Source: Brevundimonas subvibrioides (GTDB lineage: Bacteria; Pseudomonadota; Alphaproteobacteria; Caulobacterales; Caulobacteraceae). Taken from it: a stretch of 64,000 nucleotides of DNA. The DNA lies in assembly GCF_027271155.1 (NCBI RefSeq), contig NZ_CP114542.1, positions 1,922,001-1,986,000 of the forward strand. Direction: 5' to 3'. Shown one piece after another: positions 7,729-16,434 of this stretch. Position 1 is the stretch's first letter. Every line of letters starts with the position of its first letter. Made by a program: the position numbers and the translations under genes. Below the pieces are notes generated by a model. That model ran no database searches. It worked only from the letters and a program-made list of their open reading frames with translations, and was not told the DNA's origin.

Positions 7729-9543
7729 TCAGGCGGCGGCGGACTGAAGGCTTTCGGCCCCGCCCTTTATGGCGGTCCGACCGCCCCTGACCTTCTGCAT
7801 CAGCTGGGCCAGGGCCGCGAAATCGATCGGCTTGTTCAGATAGGCGTCGGCGCCAGCGTCCAGCCCCGCCTCGTGGTCCTCATGCCGGGCCGAGGCAGAC
7901 AGCACGGCGATGGGTGTGTCCGCATTCACGCCGGCGGACCGGATCAGGCGGGTCGCGCTCAGGCCGTCCATGACCGGCATATTCACATCCATGATGATCA
8001 GATCGAAAACCTGGCTCGTCGCCGCGTTCACGGCAATCTGGCCGTCTTCCGCCGACACTGTCGTGTGTCCCGCCGACCCGAGCCACGCCTCCAGGATCAT
8101 GCGGTTGACCGGGTGATCCTCGACCACGAGGACCGACAGACTGTCACCCTCGCCCACCTCGGCGTGGATGGCCTCGGCCTCCTGCATGGGTTGCCATTCC
8201 ACGACGTCGGCCTCGACCGACAGGACGAAGGTCGAACCCTGCCCAACGGTCGATTCGACGCGGATGTCCCCGCCCATGATGTTGGCCATCCGTCGGGCGA
8301 TCGTCAGGCCAAGCCCGGTTCCCCCGAAACGGCGCGTCGAGGACGCATCCACCTGGGTGAAGGGCTGGAACAGACGCTGCAGGTCCTCGGGCGCGATCCC
8401 GGAGCCGCTGTCGGTGACGGAGAAGTCGAAGGCGACGCGTCTGTCGGCGACCCTGCGGGCCAGGACGTGATAGTGGATCGTGCCCGCTTCGGTGAACTTC
8501 ACGGCGTTCGACAGGAGGTTCTGGATCACCTGACAGACCCGCAGCGGATCGCCCTTCACGACCGACGGCACCTCGCCATCAAAGGTGGAGACGAACTGCA
8601 GGCCCTTCGCTTCGGCCTGGGCTTCGAACGGCCCGATCACGCGGCGGTGCAGGTCCTCGATCGACACGTCGATCACCTCGAAGGTCATCTTTCCGGCCTC
8701 GATCTTGGTCATGTCGAGGATGTCGTTCAGCAGGTGAAGCAGGTTGTCGCCGGAGTTGCGGATGATCGACAGGTACTCGCGCTGCGTCGACTCCAGCCGG
8801 GTCGACTGCAGTAGCTGTGCCGCCCCGAGCACGCCGTTCATCGGCGTACGCAACTCATGCGAAATGACGCCGAGGAAGTTGGACTTGGCCTGGTTGGCAG
8901 CATCGGCCTTGTCGCGCGCGCCCTGAAGCTCTTCGATCAGATGGGCCTGATGTTCCTGGAACGCCTTGATCCGCTCCTCGCGCAGCATCGTCATGGTGAC
9001 CAGCACGAACAGGCCCGCGGCCGTGAACGGCATGATGCTGAGGAACGGGACAAACTCCGGCCTGCCCCAGAGACTGCAAAGAATGATCACCGCGACCACG
9101 GAATAGGGCGACGAGATCACGATGGCCTGCTTGGGTGAACTCCGCAGTTGCGAGAACACCAGCACATAGCCGCTGATCAACAGGGCGACGGCAAGGGCTT
9201 GACCGAAGCTTGCGTCCGAGAACCAGGCCATCAGGGGTGCGGAGGCCCAGGCGGCCGTGGTCACGGTCGCGACAGCCGGGAAGATCAGACCCCATCCCGC
9301 ATCGACCCGGCCCGCCATGCGGCGCTCGAAGACACCGCGGACAGAACCGGCCGCCACTGTCGCGGCAAACCACAGGACAGCCGGGACCGGGCCGACAGTG
9401 CCACACAGGCCGACCGCCCAGCTCGCGATGATGAGATAGCGCAGATACTGGGTCTGCAGGATCGCTGTCAGCGCCTGGGCGGCTTCACCGGTGCCGCTCC
9501 GTGCGCCTTCGAGGCTTTTGCCGATATCCTCGGAGCCAACCAT
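7729..9543 (-). CDS. Hybrid sensor histidine kinase with C-terminal receiver domain
   Basis: A 604-residue inner-membrane kinase. About six hydrophobic segments (roughly residues 33-185) form the input domain, with no large periplasmic loop. They are followed by a short coiled coil, the dimerisation/phosphoacceptor motif SHELRTPMNG (H229) and an HATPase domain with N, G1 and G2 boxes (NLLSNAVKF, DSGSGI, GGTGLGLTI). The receiver domain spans residues 471-604 with phospho-acceptor D519 (MDVNMPVMDG) and lysine K571 (LNKPID). Phosphate would pass from H229 to D519 and then probably to a phosphotransferase. No cognate regulator is adjacent and the signal is unknown. Confidence 0.93.
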   Translation of the reverse strand: MVGSEDIGKSLEGARSGTGEAAQALTAILQTQYLRYLIIASWAVGLCGTVGPVPAVLWFAATVAAGSVRGVFERRMAGRVDAGWGLIFPAVATVTTAAWASAPLMAWFSDASFGQALAVALLISGYVLVFSQLRSSPKQAIVISSPYSVVAVIILCSLWGRPEFVPFLSIMPFTAAGLFVLVTMTMLREERIKAFQEHQAHLIEELQGARDKADAANQAKSNFLGVISHELRTPMNGVLGAAQLLQSTRLESTQREYLSIIRNSGDNLLHLLNDILDMTKIEAGKMTFEVIDVSIEDLHRRVIGPFEAQAEAKGLQFVSTFDGEVPSVVKGDPLRVCQVIQNLLSNAVKFTEAGTIHYHVLARRVADRRVAFDFSVTDSGSGIAPEDLQRLFQPFTQVDASSTRRFGGTGLGLTIARRMANIMGGDIRVESTVGQGSTFVLSVEADVVEWQPMQEAEAIHAEVGEGDSLSVLVVEDHPVNRMILEAWLGSAGHTTVSAEDGQIAVNAATSQVFDLIIMDVNMPVMDGLSATRLIRSAGVNADTPIAVLSASARHEDHEAGLDAGADAYLNKPIDFAALAQLMQKVRGGRTAIKGGAESLQSAAA

Positions 9544-9625
9544 GCGTTTCCCGATATCCCGTGAACAGTCCCTGAGATAACGCTATGCCGAACCTTCTAA
9601 GATGAGGTGAATGCAGGCTTATCGT

Positions 9626-9925
9626 TCAACCTCCGGCTTCATCGGGCGCAAGGGCGCGGATCGAAAGCGCGTGCACAGGACCGGCCATTTCTTCGGCCAG
9701 CAGGGCATTGACCGCACGCTGGCGTTGCACCCGGCCTTGCCCGGCAAAGGCGCTCGAGACGACGGTCAGATTGAAATGGCTTTCCCCGCCGGGCCTCGCG
9801 TCCAGACCCCCCTCATGATGATGGCCGGCGTGTCGCGCGCTGTCGTCCTCGATCTCAAGGCGTGTCGGTGCGAGCGCGTCCGTCAGTTTTCTGCGGATAA
9901 TCGTCGCGATCGGGCCTTCAGACAT
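9626..9925 (-). CDS. BolA family protein
   Basis: A small protein of the BolA/IbaG family, which pairs with monothiol glutaredoxins in iron-sulfur handling and affects cell shape and stress responses. The start at 9925 (MSEGPIATIIRRKL) is preferred because AAGGAAG stands 5 bases upstream; an in-frame start at 9949 has no such support. The 99 residues include the BolA core (GGESHFNLTVVSSAF) and the helix QRQRAVNALLAEEM. A His-rich insert (HAGHHHEGG) follows the first strand. The gene is divergent from the J-domain gene 45 bp away, an arrangement I recall from other alphaproteobacteria. Confidence 0.9.
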   Translation of the reverse strand: MSEGPIATIIRRKLTDALAPTRLEIEDDSARHAGHHHEGGLDARPGGESHFNLTVVSSAFAGQGRVQRQRAVNALLAEEMAGPVHALSIRALAPDEAGG

Positions 9926-9970
9926 ATTCGCTTCCTTGATGGTGACCAATTCGACCCTACACTGTGACCG

Positions 9971-10639
9971 ATGCCAGCGTCATTCGACTACAAGCCCCGC
10001 TTCAAGGACATGCGGATCAAACCGCCCAAGGCCGGAGAGGCCGAGGCGGAAGCCGATGTCCTACGTCTGAAGCCCGGCGAAAAGCCCTGCAACTGGCCTG
10101 ACTGCACCAAGGCCGCGACGGCCCGCGCCCCGAAATCGCGCGAGCGGCTGAACGACTTCTACGATTTCTGCCAGCCGCACGCGGGCGAGTACAACAAGAG
10201 CTGGAACTTCTACGCCGGCATGAACGAGGCCCAGATCCGCGCGGCCAAGGAAAACGAGGCCATGACGGGCGGGCGCCCGACCTGGGAGATGAAGGCTGGC
10301 AAGAACTCCAGAGAAGCCGCAGCCTTCGCCGCCAAGATGGGCACGGCCAACACGACGGGCGCGGGCTCCTGGCGCGACAGCTATGGTCTGTTCGGCAGGA
10401 AGGGCGATCAGGCGGCCCAGCACCCGACCGAGGACCGCCGGGTCGGCAAGATCGAACGCGGGGCCTTCGCCGACCTCGACCTGGAACCCGGGGCGTCGAA
10501 GGAGAAGATCAAGGCCGCCTATCACGACCTGCTGAAGCGTTGCCACCCGGACCACAATCAGGGCGACCGCGGGGCCGAGGCCAAGCTGGTCCGCGTCATC
10601 AAGGCCTACAAGATCCTCAAGAAGGCCGGCATCGCCTAG
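9971..10639 (+). CDS. J-domain (DnaJ-class) co-chaperone
   Basis: A 222-residue protein with a C-terminal J domain (about residues 164-220) containing the HPD motif (H192-D194) that stimulates DnaK ATPase. The N-terminal part has four possible metal ligands (C40, C45, C67, H70). No G/F linker, zinc-finger or substrate domain of canonical DnaJ is present, so it is a specialised J protein rather than DnaJ itself. In alphaproteobacteria this type is commonly found between bolA and cobS, as here. Confidence 0.9.
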   Translation: MPASFDYKPRFKDMRIKPPKAGEAEAEADVLRLKPGEKPCNWPDCTKAATARAPKSRERLNDFYDFCQPHAGEYNKSWNFYAGMNEAQIRAAKENEAMTGGRPTWEMKAGKNSREAAAFAAKMGTANTTGAGSWRDSYGLFGRKGDQAAQHPTEDRRVGKIERGAFADLDLEPGASKEKIKAAYHDLLKRCHPDHNQGDRGAEAKLVRVIKAYKILKKAGIA

Positions 10640-10696
10640 CGTACCTCGCACGAACGCCTATCTGCACAGCTCCCCCTGTCGAAACGGAGCCTTCTG

Positions 10697-11122
10697 ATGG
10701 ACGTCCTCTACAAAGCCCACGCCACCGCTTCCGGCGGTGGCCGCGATGGTCGCTCGCACACCGACGATGGCAAGATCGACGTCGCCCTGTCCGTGCCAAA
10801 AGCCATGGGTGGCGACGACGGCCCCGGCACCAACCCCGAGCAGCTGTTCGCGACCGGCTATGCCGCCTGCTACCTCGGTGCCCTTCGTCTGGTCGCCGGC
10901 AAGGCCGGTACGCCGGTCGGTCCGGACACCAGGGTCCATTCGGGCATCGGCTTCGGCAAGAACGACCACGGCGAGGGCTTCAACATCTCCGTCGATCTGA
11001 AGGTCACCGACCACGGCCTCGACAAGGCGGTCATCGATGACCTGATCCAGAAGGCGCATCAGGTCTGCCCCTATTCCAATGCCACCCGCGGCAACGTCGA
11101 CGTCGCCCTCAGCGCGGAATAA
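10697..11122 (+). CDS. ohr: Organic hydroperoxide resistance protein (Ohr/OsmC family)
   Basis: A 141-residue thiol peroxidase that reduces organic hydroperoxides. Both redox cysteines are present: the peroxidatic C58 in AACYLGAL and the resolving C124 in HQVCPYSNATRGN. The first 40 residues show the Ohr-type start (LYKAHATASGG, GRDGR). No MarR-type ohrR repressor gene lies next to it. The gene intervenes between the J-domain gene and cobS and may have its own promoter in the 57-bp gap. Confidence 0.93.
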   Translation: MDVLYKAHATASGGGRDGRSHTDDGKIDVALSVPKAMGGDDGPGTNPEQLFATGYAACYLGALRLVAGKAGTPVGPDTRVHSGIGFGKNDHGEGFNISVDLKVTDHGLDKAVIDDLIQKAHQVCPYSNATRGNVDVALSAE

Positions 11123-11134
11123 CCGCATCAAGGT

Positions 11135-11166
11135 GGCCGCGCGCGTGTTGAGCCGCGCGCGCGGCC
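11135..11166. repeat. GC-only hairpin between ohr and cobS
   Basis: A perfect 11-bp stem (GGCCGCGCGCG / CGCGCGCGGCC) with a 10-base loop lies 12 bases after the ohr stop and 16 bases before the cobS start. There is no T run. It could attenuate read-through, stabilise ohr mRNA, or occlude the cobS ribosome-binding region. Confidence 0.55.
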
Positions 11167-11182
11167 CCTCTACACGGAGCCT

Positions 11183-12196
11183 ATGGCCCTTTCCGACTCT
11201 CCGCCCGACGCGACCCCCGATCCCCTGCTGACCTTCGAGCCTCACCGGCAGGTGAGTGTGCGCGAGGCTTTCGGCACCGATGCCGACATGACCGTGCCGA
11301 TGTTCGACACCGTCGACAGCCATGTGCCCGAGGCGGATCCCGCCTATCGCTTCGATCCCCAGACGACGCTCGCCATCTGCGCCGGCTTCGCCCACGACCG
11401 CCGGGTGATGGTCCAGGGCTATCACGGCACCGGCAAGTCGACCCACATCGAACAGGTCGCCGCCCGGCTGAACTGGCCGCTGGTCCGTGTGAACCTCGAC
11501 AGCCACGTCAGCCGCATCGACCTGGTCGGCAAGGACGCCATCGTCCTGAAGGATGGCAAGCAGATTACCGAGTTCCGCGAAGGCATGCTGCCCTGGGCCA
11601 TCCAGCGCCCGATCGCCCTGGTGTTCGACGAATACGACGCCGGCCGCCCCGACGTGATGTTCGTGATCCAGCGCGTGCTGGAGGCGCAGGGCCGCCTGAC
11701 CCTGCTGGACCAGAACCGCGTGATCCGCCCCAACAAGTGGTTCCGCCTGTTCGCCACCACCAACACCATCGGTCTGGGCGACACCAGTGGCCTGTATCAC
11801 GGCACCCAGCAGATCAATCAGGGCCAGATGGACCGCTGGAACATCGTCACCACCCTGAACTACCTCGACCACGACGTGGAGGCCGAAATCGTCGCCGCCA
11901 AGGCCCCCGAATGGGCCACCGCCGACGGCCGCCGCGCCCTCGCCGCCATGGTCCGCGTCGCCGACATGACCCGGAACGCCTTCATGAACGGCGACATCTC
12001 CACCGTCATGTCGCCTCGCACCGTCATCACCTGGGCCCAGAACGCCACCATCTTCGGCGGGGATGTGGGGTTGGCGTTCCGGCTGACCTTCCTCAACAAG
12101 TGCGACGAGCTGGAACGGCCGACCATTGCGGAGTTCTACCAGCGCGCGTTCGGGGAAGACCTCCCCGAGGCGGCGACGCGGGTGAAGGTGGGTTAG
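11183..12196 (+). CDS. cobS: Cobaltochelatase subunit CobS
   Basis: CobS is the AAA+ ATPase subunit of the aerobic cobaltochelatase, which with CobN and CobT inserts cobalt into hydrogenobyrinic acid diamide in B12 synthesis. The 337 residues have a Walker A motif (GYHGTGKST, 79-87), a Walker B region ([10 protein letters not shown]) and the sensor region ([10 protein letters not shown]). The N-terminus ([22 protein letters not shown]) and overall length fit CobS rather than generic MoxR ATPases. The usual partner cobT is not downstream here; the next gene is convergent and ends 3 bp away. Confidence 0.9.
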   Translation: MALSDSPPDATPDPLLTFEPHRQVSVREAFGTDADMTVPMFDTVDSHVPEADPAYRFDPQTTLAICAGFAHDRRVMVQGYHGTGKSTHIEQVAARLNWPLVRVNLDSHVSRIDLVGKDAIVLKDGKQITEFREGMLPWAIQRPIALVFDEYDAGRPDVMFVIQRVLEAQGRLTLLDQNRVIRPNKWFRLFATTNTIGLGDTSGLYHGTQQINQGQMDRWNIVTTLNYLDHDVEAEIVAAKAPEWATADGRRALAAMVRVADMTRNAFMNGDISTVMSPRTVITWAQNATIFGGDVGLAFRLTFLNKCDELERPTIAEFYQRAFGEDLPEAATRVKVG

Positions 12197-12199
12197 AGC

Positions 12200-12637
12200 C
12201 TACCGCTTCCTGAATCGCACCGCCTCCGCCGCCAGTCCGGCCCCCCAGGCATCACGCTCCTCCCTCGGCTCCGGCACGAAGGGCGCGTCGGGCAGGCTGC
12301 CGGCCACGCCGCGCATCGCCAGGGCCAGGGGTTCGGCGAAGACTGACAGCATCCGCAGCGGCTTCCTCTTCGCATCGGTGACATCCCAGCCCTCCGCCGC
12401 GAAGGCCTCGACCTGGTCCAGCGGCGACAGGCGCTCGATGCCGTCCCAGTCGCCGGGACGGGCCGCGTCCTCGGCCGCCCCGGCGGTCAGGCCGAACACC
12501 GCCCTCAGGACTGCGTCCACTTCCGGAAACTCATCGCGGCGCGAGGGGTCGGCATGGCCGGGCTTCATCAGGGCCTTCGCTTCGAGGTCGGCGACACCGG
12601 GCAGGTCGATCAGGCGGCGAAGGGGGGTCTGGGTCAT
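12200..12637 (-). CDS. Hypothetical protein
   Basis: A 145-residue protein with no motif I recognise. The sequence is mixed charged and hydrophobic without signal peptide or membrane segments, and it ends in a basic stretch (VRFRKR). An SD-like GGGCGG precedes the ATG closely. It occupies the slot after cobS where cobT would be expected. That the frame is intact, and that the longer alternatives on either strand are worse, argues for a real gene, but it has no functional support. Confidence 0.55.
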   Translation of the reverse strand: MTQTPLRRLIDLPGVADLEAKALMKPGHADPSRRDEFPEVDAVLRAVFGLTAGAAEDAARPGDWDGIERLSPLDQVEAFAAEGWDVTDAKRKPLRMLSVFAEPLALAMRGVAGSLPDAPFVPEPREERDAWGAGLAAEAVRFRKR

Positions 12638-12710
12638 CCGCCCGATCTAGCCGGTGTAGACCCCTCCGCCAAGCAAGGGCCCTGTGATCAACGCCCCACG
12701 GTCAGATCCG

Positions 12711-14225
12711 TCAGGGCCGAATCCGGGCGTAGAACTGCTGGATCAGGTCCAGCCTCTCGCCGTGCGGCACGGCTCTGGCGACCGGTCCGTCGTTGGTGAA
12801 CTCCAGCAACCGGTCGCCGGCGACGCCGGGCCAGTCGACCCGGTCAGGTCCGTTGGGATCCGATCGCGTGGCGAATCCGGTCCAGTAGTCCGCCATGGCC
12901 GTGGCCGCGCGTGCGTCGCGCTCTCCCAGCGGCCGACCGACGGTGTCGAGGTTGTCGAACACATAGGGCCGCTCGGAGGCATGCGTCGCCCCACCGCTGG
13001 GTTCGGGGTTGGACTCGGGCACGACGTCGAAACGGTAGAGCCAGGCGGGATGGCCCGCATCGGCGTGCAGGCGTGCCAGATGACGCGCCGGTTCGTTGAA
13101 GATGAGGTCGCTGACGACCGAGGTGTCATAGCCGCCCTGCCCGCCATAGGCCGCGACCAGGGCGCTGTACTCCTCGTCGGTCATGAGATCGTCCGCACGC
13201 CCATAGGCGCCCGCATCGGACGGGCGGATCCACCAGAACTCCGCACTGTTGGTGCCCAGGATCATGGGCACCGGGGCCTGTCGTCCGCCCGCGAAGGCCT
13301 CGACGACGTCTTCGGGCACGACACGCCCGTCGACGATCAGATTGTCGGTGTAGAAGGCGGGCGTCGGTGACAGCAGGCGTTCGGCCGGCAGGGCGCGCAG
13401 ATCATCGGCTGTGGCCCCGGCCAGCTGCACCGATCGGGCAAAGGCGACGCCGAGACTCTGCGCCGACGGGTGTCCGGGGCGGTCCTCGTCCAGCAGCGCC
13501 GATCTCTGGCGGCCCAGGCCAGATTGAACGATCGCCTTGTGGAACAGGCCCCGGGCTGCGGGCGCGACCATCAGCTGCGTCACCGCGACCCCGCCCGCTG
13601 ACTCGCCAAAGATCGTCACATTGCCGGGGTCGCCGCCGAACCGGGCGATATTGTCGCGCACCCACTCCAGGGCGGCGATCTGGTCCATGACGCCATAGTT
13701 TCCCGCGGGTTCGTCGGGCTGACGCTCGGCGGCCAGGGCGGGATGGTCGAAAAAGCCGAGCCGTCCCAGCCGATAGTTGATCGTCACCACCACCACGCCC
13801 CGGCGCGCCAGGTTCGTGCCGCTATACAGCGCCGCCGTACCCGACCCGTTGTTGTACCCACCGCCATGGATCCAGACCATGACCGGCAGGAGTGCCGTCA
13901 TGCCCTGTGGCGTCCAGACGTTCAGCGTCAGGCAATCCTCGCTCATGGGCAGCGGCCCGACGCCCGGATCGCCGTTGGCGGGCGACTGGATACAGATGGC
14001 CCCGGGCCGGGTCGCGTCCCGGATGTCGGACCATGGCGCGGGCTTCACCGGCGGACGCCAACGAAGCGGACCCACCGGCGGCGCGGCAAAGGGCAGGTTC
14101 TGGAACGAGATAACGCCCGACTCCTCACGACCCTGGGCGCGACCCTGGGCGAGCGCGATCTCGGGGTCCGGAATGTTTGCCGGACCGGTGGTCATCAGGG
14201 CCGCCATCAGGCTTTCAAGGATCAT
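12711..14225 (-). CDS. Type B carboxylesterase
   Basis: A 504-residue alpha/beta hydrolase of the carboxylesterase/lipase family. The oxyanion-hole motif is WIHGGGY (residues 118-124) and the nucleophile elbow is FGESAGG (S209); the signature EDCLTLNVW is at 96-104. The catalytic acid and histidine should lie near WWIRPSD and in SGGATHASERPY. No convincing signal peptide is seen. Substrate is unknown; such enzymes hydrolyse aromatic or short-chain esters. It is transcribed away from the response regulator gene, with 154 bp between them. Confidence 0.9.
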   Translation of the reverse strand: MILESLMAALMTTGPANIPDPEIALAQGRAQGREESGVISFQNLPFAAPPVGPLRWRPPVKPAPWSDIRDATRPGAICIQSPANGDPGVGPLPMSEDCLTLNVWTPQGMTALLPVMVWIHGGGYNNGSGTAALYSGTNLARRGVVVVTINYRLGRLGFFDHPALAAERQPDEPAGNYGVMDQIAALEWVRDNIARFGGDPGNVTIFGESAGGVAVTQLMVAPAARGLFHKAIVQSGLGRQRSALLDEDRPGHPSAQSLGVAFARSVQLAGATADDLRALPAERLLSPTPAFYTDNLIVDGRVVPEDVVEAFAGGRQAPVPMILGTNSAEFWWIRPSDAGAYGRADDLMTDEEYSALVAAYGGQGGYDTSVVSDLIFNEPARHLARLHADAGHPAWLYRFDVVPESNPEPSGGATHASERPYVFDNLDTVGRPLGERDARAATAMADYWTGFATRSDPNGPDRVDWPGVAGDRLLEFTNDGPVARAVPHGERLDLIQQFYARIRP

Positions 14226-14379
14226 GACGTGATCCTAGCAAGGTTGGGCGCGCCGACAATCCGGCGATGGCCGCCGGTGCCGCGATGCAGGAGTCCACGG
14301 TGATTTGGCAACACCGGACATATCAGCCTAAACACGGGCCGGATTTGTCGCGGACTGGTTTTCCGCTGATCGGGGTAGT

Positions 14380-14760
14380 TTGATGTCTGATGGCGTGCGC
14401 GGTCGCCGCATTCTGGTGGTCGAGGACGAAGCCCTCGTCGCCATGCTGCTGGAGACGATGCTCGAGGACATGGGTTTCGCCCCGGTCGGCCCCGTCGGCG
14501 ATATCGACACCGCCCTCGAGGTCCTGCAGGACGACAGCCGCCTGGACGGTGCCCTGCTGGATGTGAACGTCGCCGGCCGGGAGGTGTTCCCGGTCGCCGA
14601 AGCCCTGAAAATGAAGGGCGTGCCGTTCGTCTTCTCCACCGGCTATGGCGAGAGTGGCCTGCCGGAAGACTGGCGCGGGCATCCCACCATCCAGAAACCC
14701 TTCACCGAAGACGCCGTGCGTGAGGCCCTGTTCAAGGCCCTGGGCGTCGCCGCCGTTTGA
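14380..14760 (+). CDS. Single-domain response regulator
   Basis: A 126-residue CheY-like receiver without an output domain. The acidic pair (E14, D15), the phosphorylation site D60 (ALLDVNVAG), the S/T position (FSTGYGE) and the conserved lysine K105 (IQKPF) are all present. It may act as a phosphate sink or relay. The hybrid kinase at 7729-9543 is one candidate partner, but nothing links them beyond being in the same window. The 3' end overlaps the convergent oxidoreductase gene by 29 bp. Confidence 0.92.
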   Translation: MMSDGVRGRRILVVEDEALVAMLLETMLEDMGFAPVGPVGDIDTALEVLQDDSRLDGALLDVNVAGREVFPVAEALKMKGVPFVFSTGYGESGLPEDWRGHPTIQKPFTEDAVREALFKALGVAAV

Positions 14761-16348
14761 AGTCCTTCAGGATTTCGCGTGCCGCATTATGGCCCGGTGC
14801 CCCCGTCACGCCACCACCCGGATGGGCACCGGAGCCGCAAAGATACAATCCGGGCAACGGCATGCGGTGATCGGCATGGCCAAGGATCGGCCGGGCGCTG
14901 AACAACTGGTCCAGCGTCAGCCGCCCGTGAAAGATGTCTCCGCCCACCAGACCGAAGCGCCGTTCCAGGTCCAGAGGTGTCAGGGCCATCCGCCCCAGGA
15001 CCGAGGCCTTGAACCCCGGGGCCCATTCGTCGACCGTATCGATCATCAGGTCGGCGACGGTTTCGCGGTGATCGTTCCACGACCGTCCGTCGGATAGCTG
15101 CGGAGCCACGTGTTGGCAGAACAGGCTGGCGACGTGTGCCCCTCGCGGTGCCAGGGTGGCGTCCAGCGTCGAGGGGATCAGCATTTCGATGATCGGTCGG
15201 GCCGACCAGCCGTCCAGCCGGGCCTGGGCATGCGCCCGATCCATATAGTCGAGGCCGGGTGCCAGAATGATCCCGGCCGTGTGGTGATCGCCGGGTTCGG
15301 GACGAGCGGAAAATCGCGGCAGCTCCGACAGGGCGACATTCATCCGGAATGTGCCTGAACCGGAACGGTAGCCCGCCATCCGTTCCCGAAAATCGACCGG
15401 CACGATCGCCGGATCCACAAGGCGATCGAACAACAGGCGCGGATGCAGGTTCGACACGACCGCGCGCGCCCCGACGATCTGTCCGCCCTCGGTCACCGCG
15501 CCGACCGCCCGGCCACGCATCGTCAGCACCTTCGCCACGGGGGCGTCGAGCCGGATATCGACCCCCTGTTCGATACAGGCTGCGGCCATGGCCTGGGTGA
15601 TGGCTCCCATGCCTCCGATCGCATGACCCCACGCGCCCTTTACCCCGTTCACCTCGCCGAAGACGTGATGCAGCAGCACATAGGCCGAGCCCGGCGTGTA
15701 AGGGCTGGCATAGTGTCCGACCACGCTGTCGAAACCGAACAGGGCCTTGATCGGATCGCTCTCGAACCAGCCGTCCAGCCAGTCACCCGCCGATTTGGCG
15801 AACAGGTCGAGGACGTCCCGTCTGGCCGTCAGGTCCAGCCCGCCCAGCCGACGCGCCAGACGACCGGCCTTCAGCATTTCGGGCAGGGCCTCCCGCCAGC
15901 CGCCTTCCGGCAGGTTGGGCGGCGTCTCCAGAACCAGCGCGCGCAGCACCTCGGCCACCCGCTCCAGCCGAGCCTCATAGGCCGGCAAACGCTCGGCATC
16001 CCGGCTTGAGAACTTTGCCACCTCGGCCTGGGTCCGGCCTTGCCCCGCCGCCAGATGCCGTCCGTCTTCCAGAGGCAGGAAGTTCGACATCCGCCGGTCG
16101 ACGATGTGAAGACCATGACGCGCCAGATTCATGTCGGCGGCGACCTTGGGATTCAGCAGACTGACGGTGTAGCTGGCGGTCGAGTTGCGAAATCCGGGAT
16201 GGAATTCCTCGGTTACCGCAGCGCCGCCGACCACGCTCCGCCGCTCCAGCACTGTGACCTTCAACCCGGCCCGGGCCAGATAGAAGGCACAGACCAGCCC
16301 GTTGTGCCCACCGCCCAGTATGACGACATCCACGTCGCGCTCGCTCAT
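14732..16348 (-). CDS. FAD-dependent oxidoreductase, CrtI/PYROXD2-like superfamily
   Basis: A 538-residue flavoprotein with the dinucleotide-binding motif ILGGGHNG near the N-terminus and the C-terminal FAD motif of phytoene desaturase relatives (GLYLCGSGAHPGGGVTGAPG). The start at 16348 is chosen because GGAGG lies 5 bases upstream; the open frame extends another 50 codons without support. It resembles PYROXD2-type proteins more than true CrtI, and the window has a separate CrtI. Its position beside the isoprenoid/carotenoid genes suggests, but does not show, a role in carotenoid modification. The substrate is unknown. Confidence 0.8.
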   Translation of the reverse strand: MSERDVDVVILGGGHNGLVCAFYLARAGLKVTVLERRSVVGGAAVTEEFHPGFRNSTASYTVSLLNPKVAADMNLARHGLHIVDRRMSNFLPLEDGRHLAAGQGRTQAEVAKFSSRDAERLPAYEARLERVAEVLRALVLETPPNLPEGGWREALPEMLKAGRLARRLGGLDLTARRDVLDLFAKSAGDWLDGWFESDPIKALFGFDSVVGHYASPYTPGSAYVLLHHVFGEVNGVKGAWGHAIGGMGAITQAMAAACIEQGVDIRLDAPVAKVLTMRGRAVGAVTEGGQIVGARAVVSNLHPRLLFDRLVDPAIVPVDFRERMAGYRSGSGTFRMNVALSELPRFSARPEPGDHHTAGIILAPGLDYMDRAHAQARLDGWSARPIIEMLIPSTLDATLAPRGAHVASLFCQHVAPQLSDGRSWNDHRETVADLMIDTVDEWAPGFKASVLGRMALTPLDLERRFGLVGGDIFHGRLTLDQLFSARPILGHADHRMPLPGLYLCGSGAHPGGGVTGAPGHNAAREILKDFKRRRRPGP

Positions 16349-16434
16349 ATCGGCCTCCGCATCAAGGACATCATGGACGATTCCGGCACGGGTGGCTTGC
16401 AGGCACGCATGCGTTCGTCGCGCCGCAGAACGGG

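Noticed and set aside
14732..14760. Overlap of the response regulator and oxidoreductase 3' ends as a possible annotation error
   Set aside because: Both proteins retain their full C-terminal motifs, so the 29-bp convergent overlap appears genuine.
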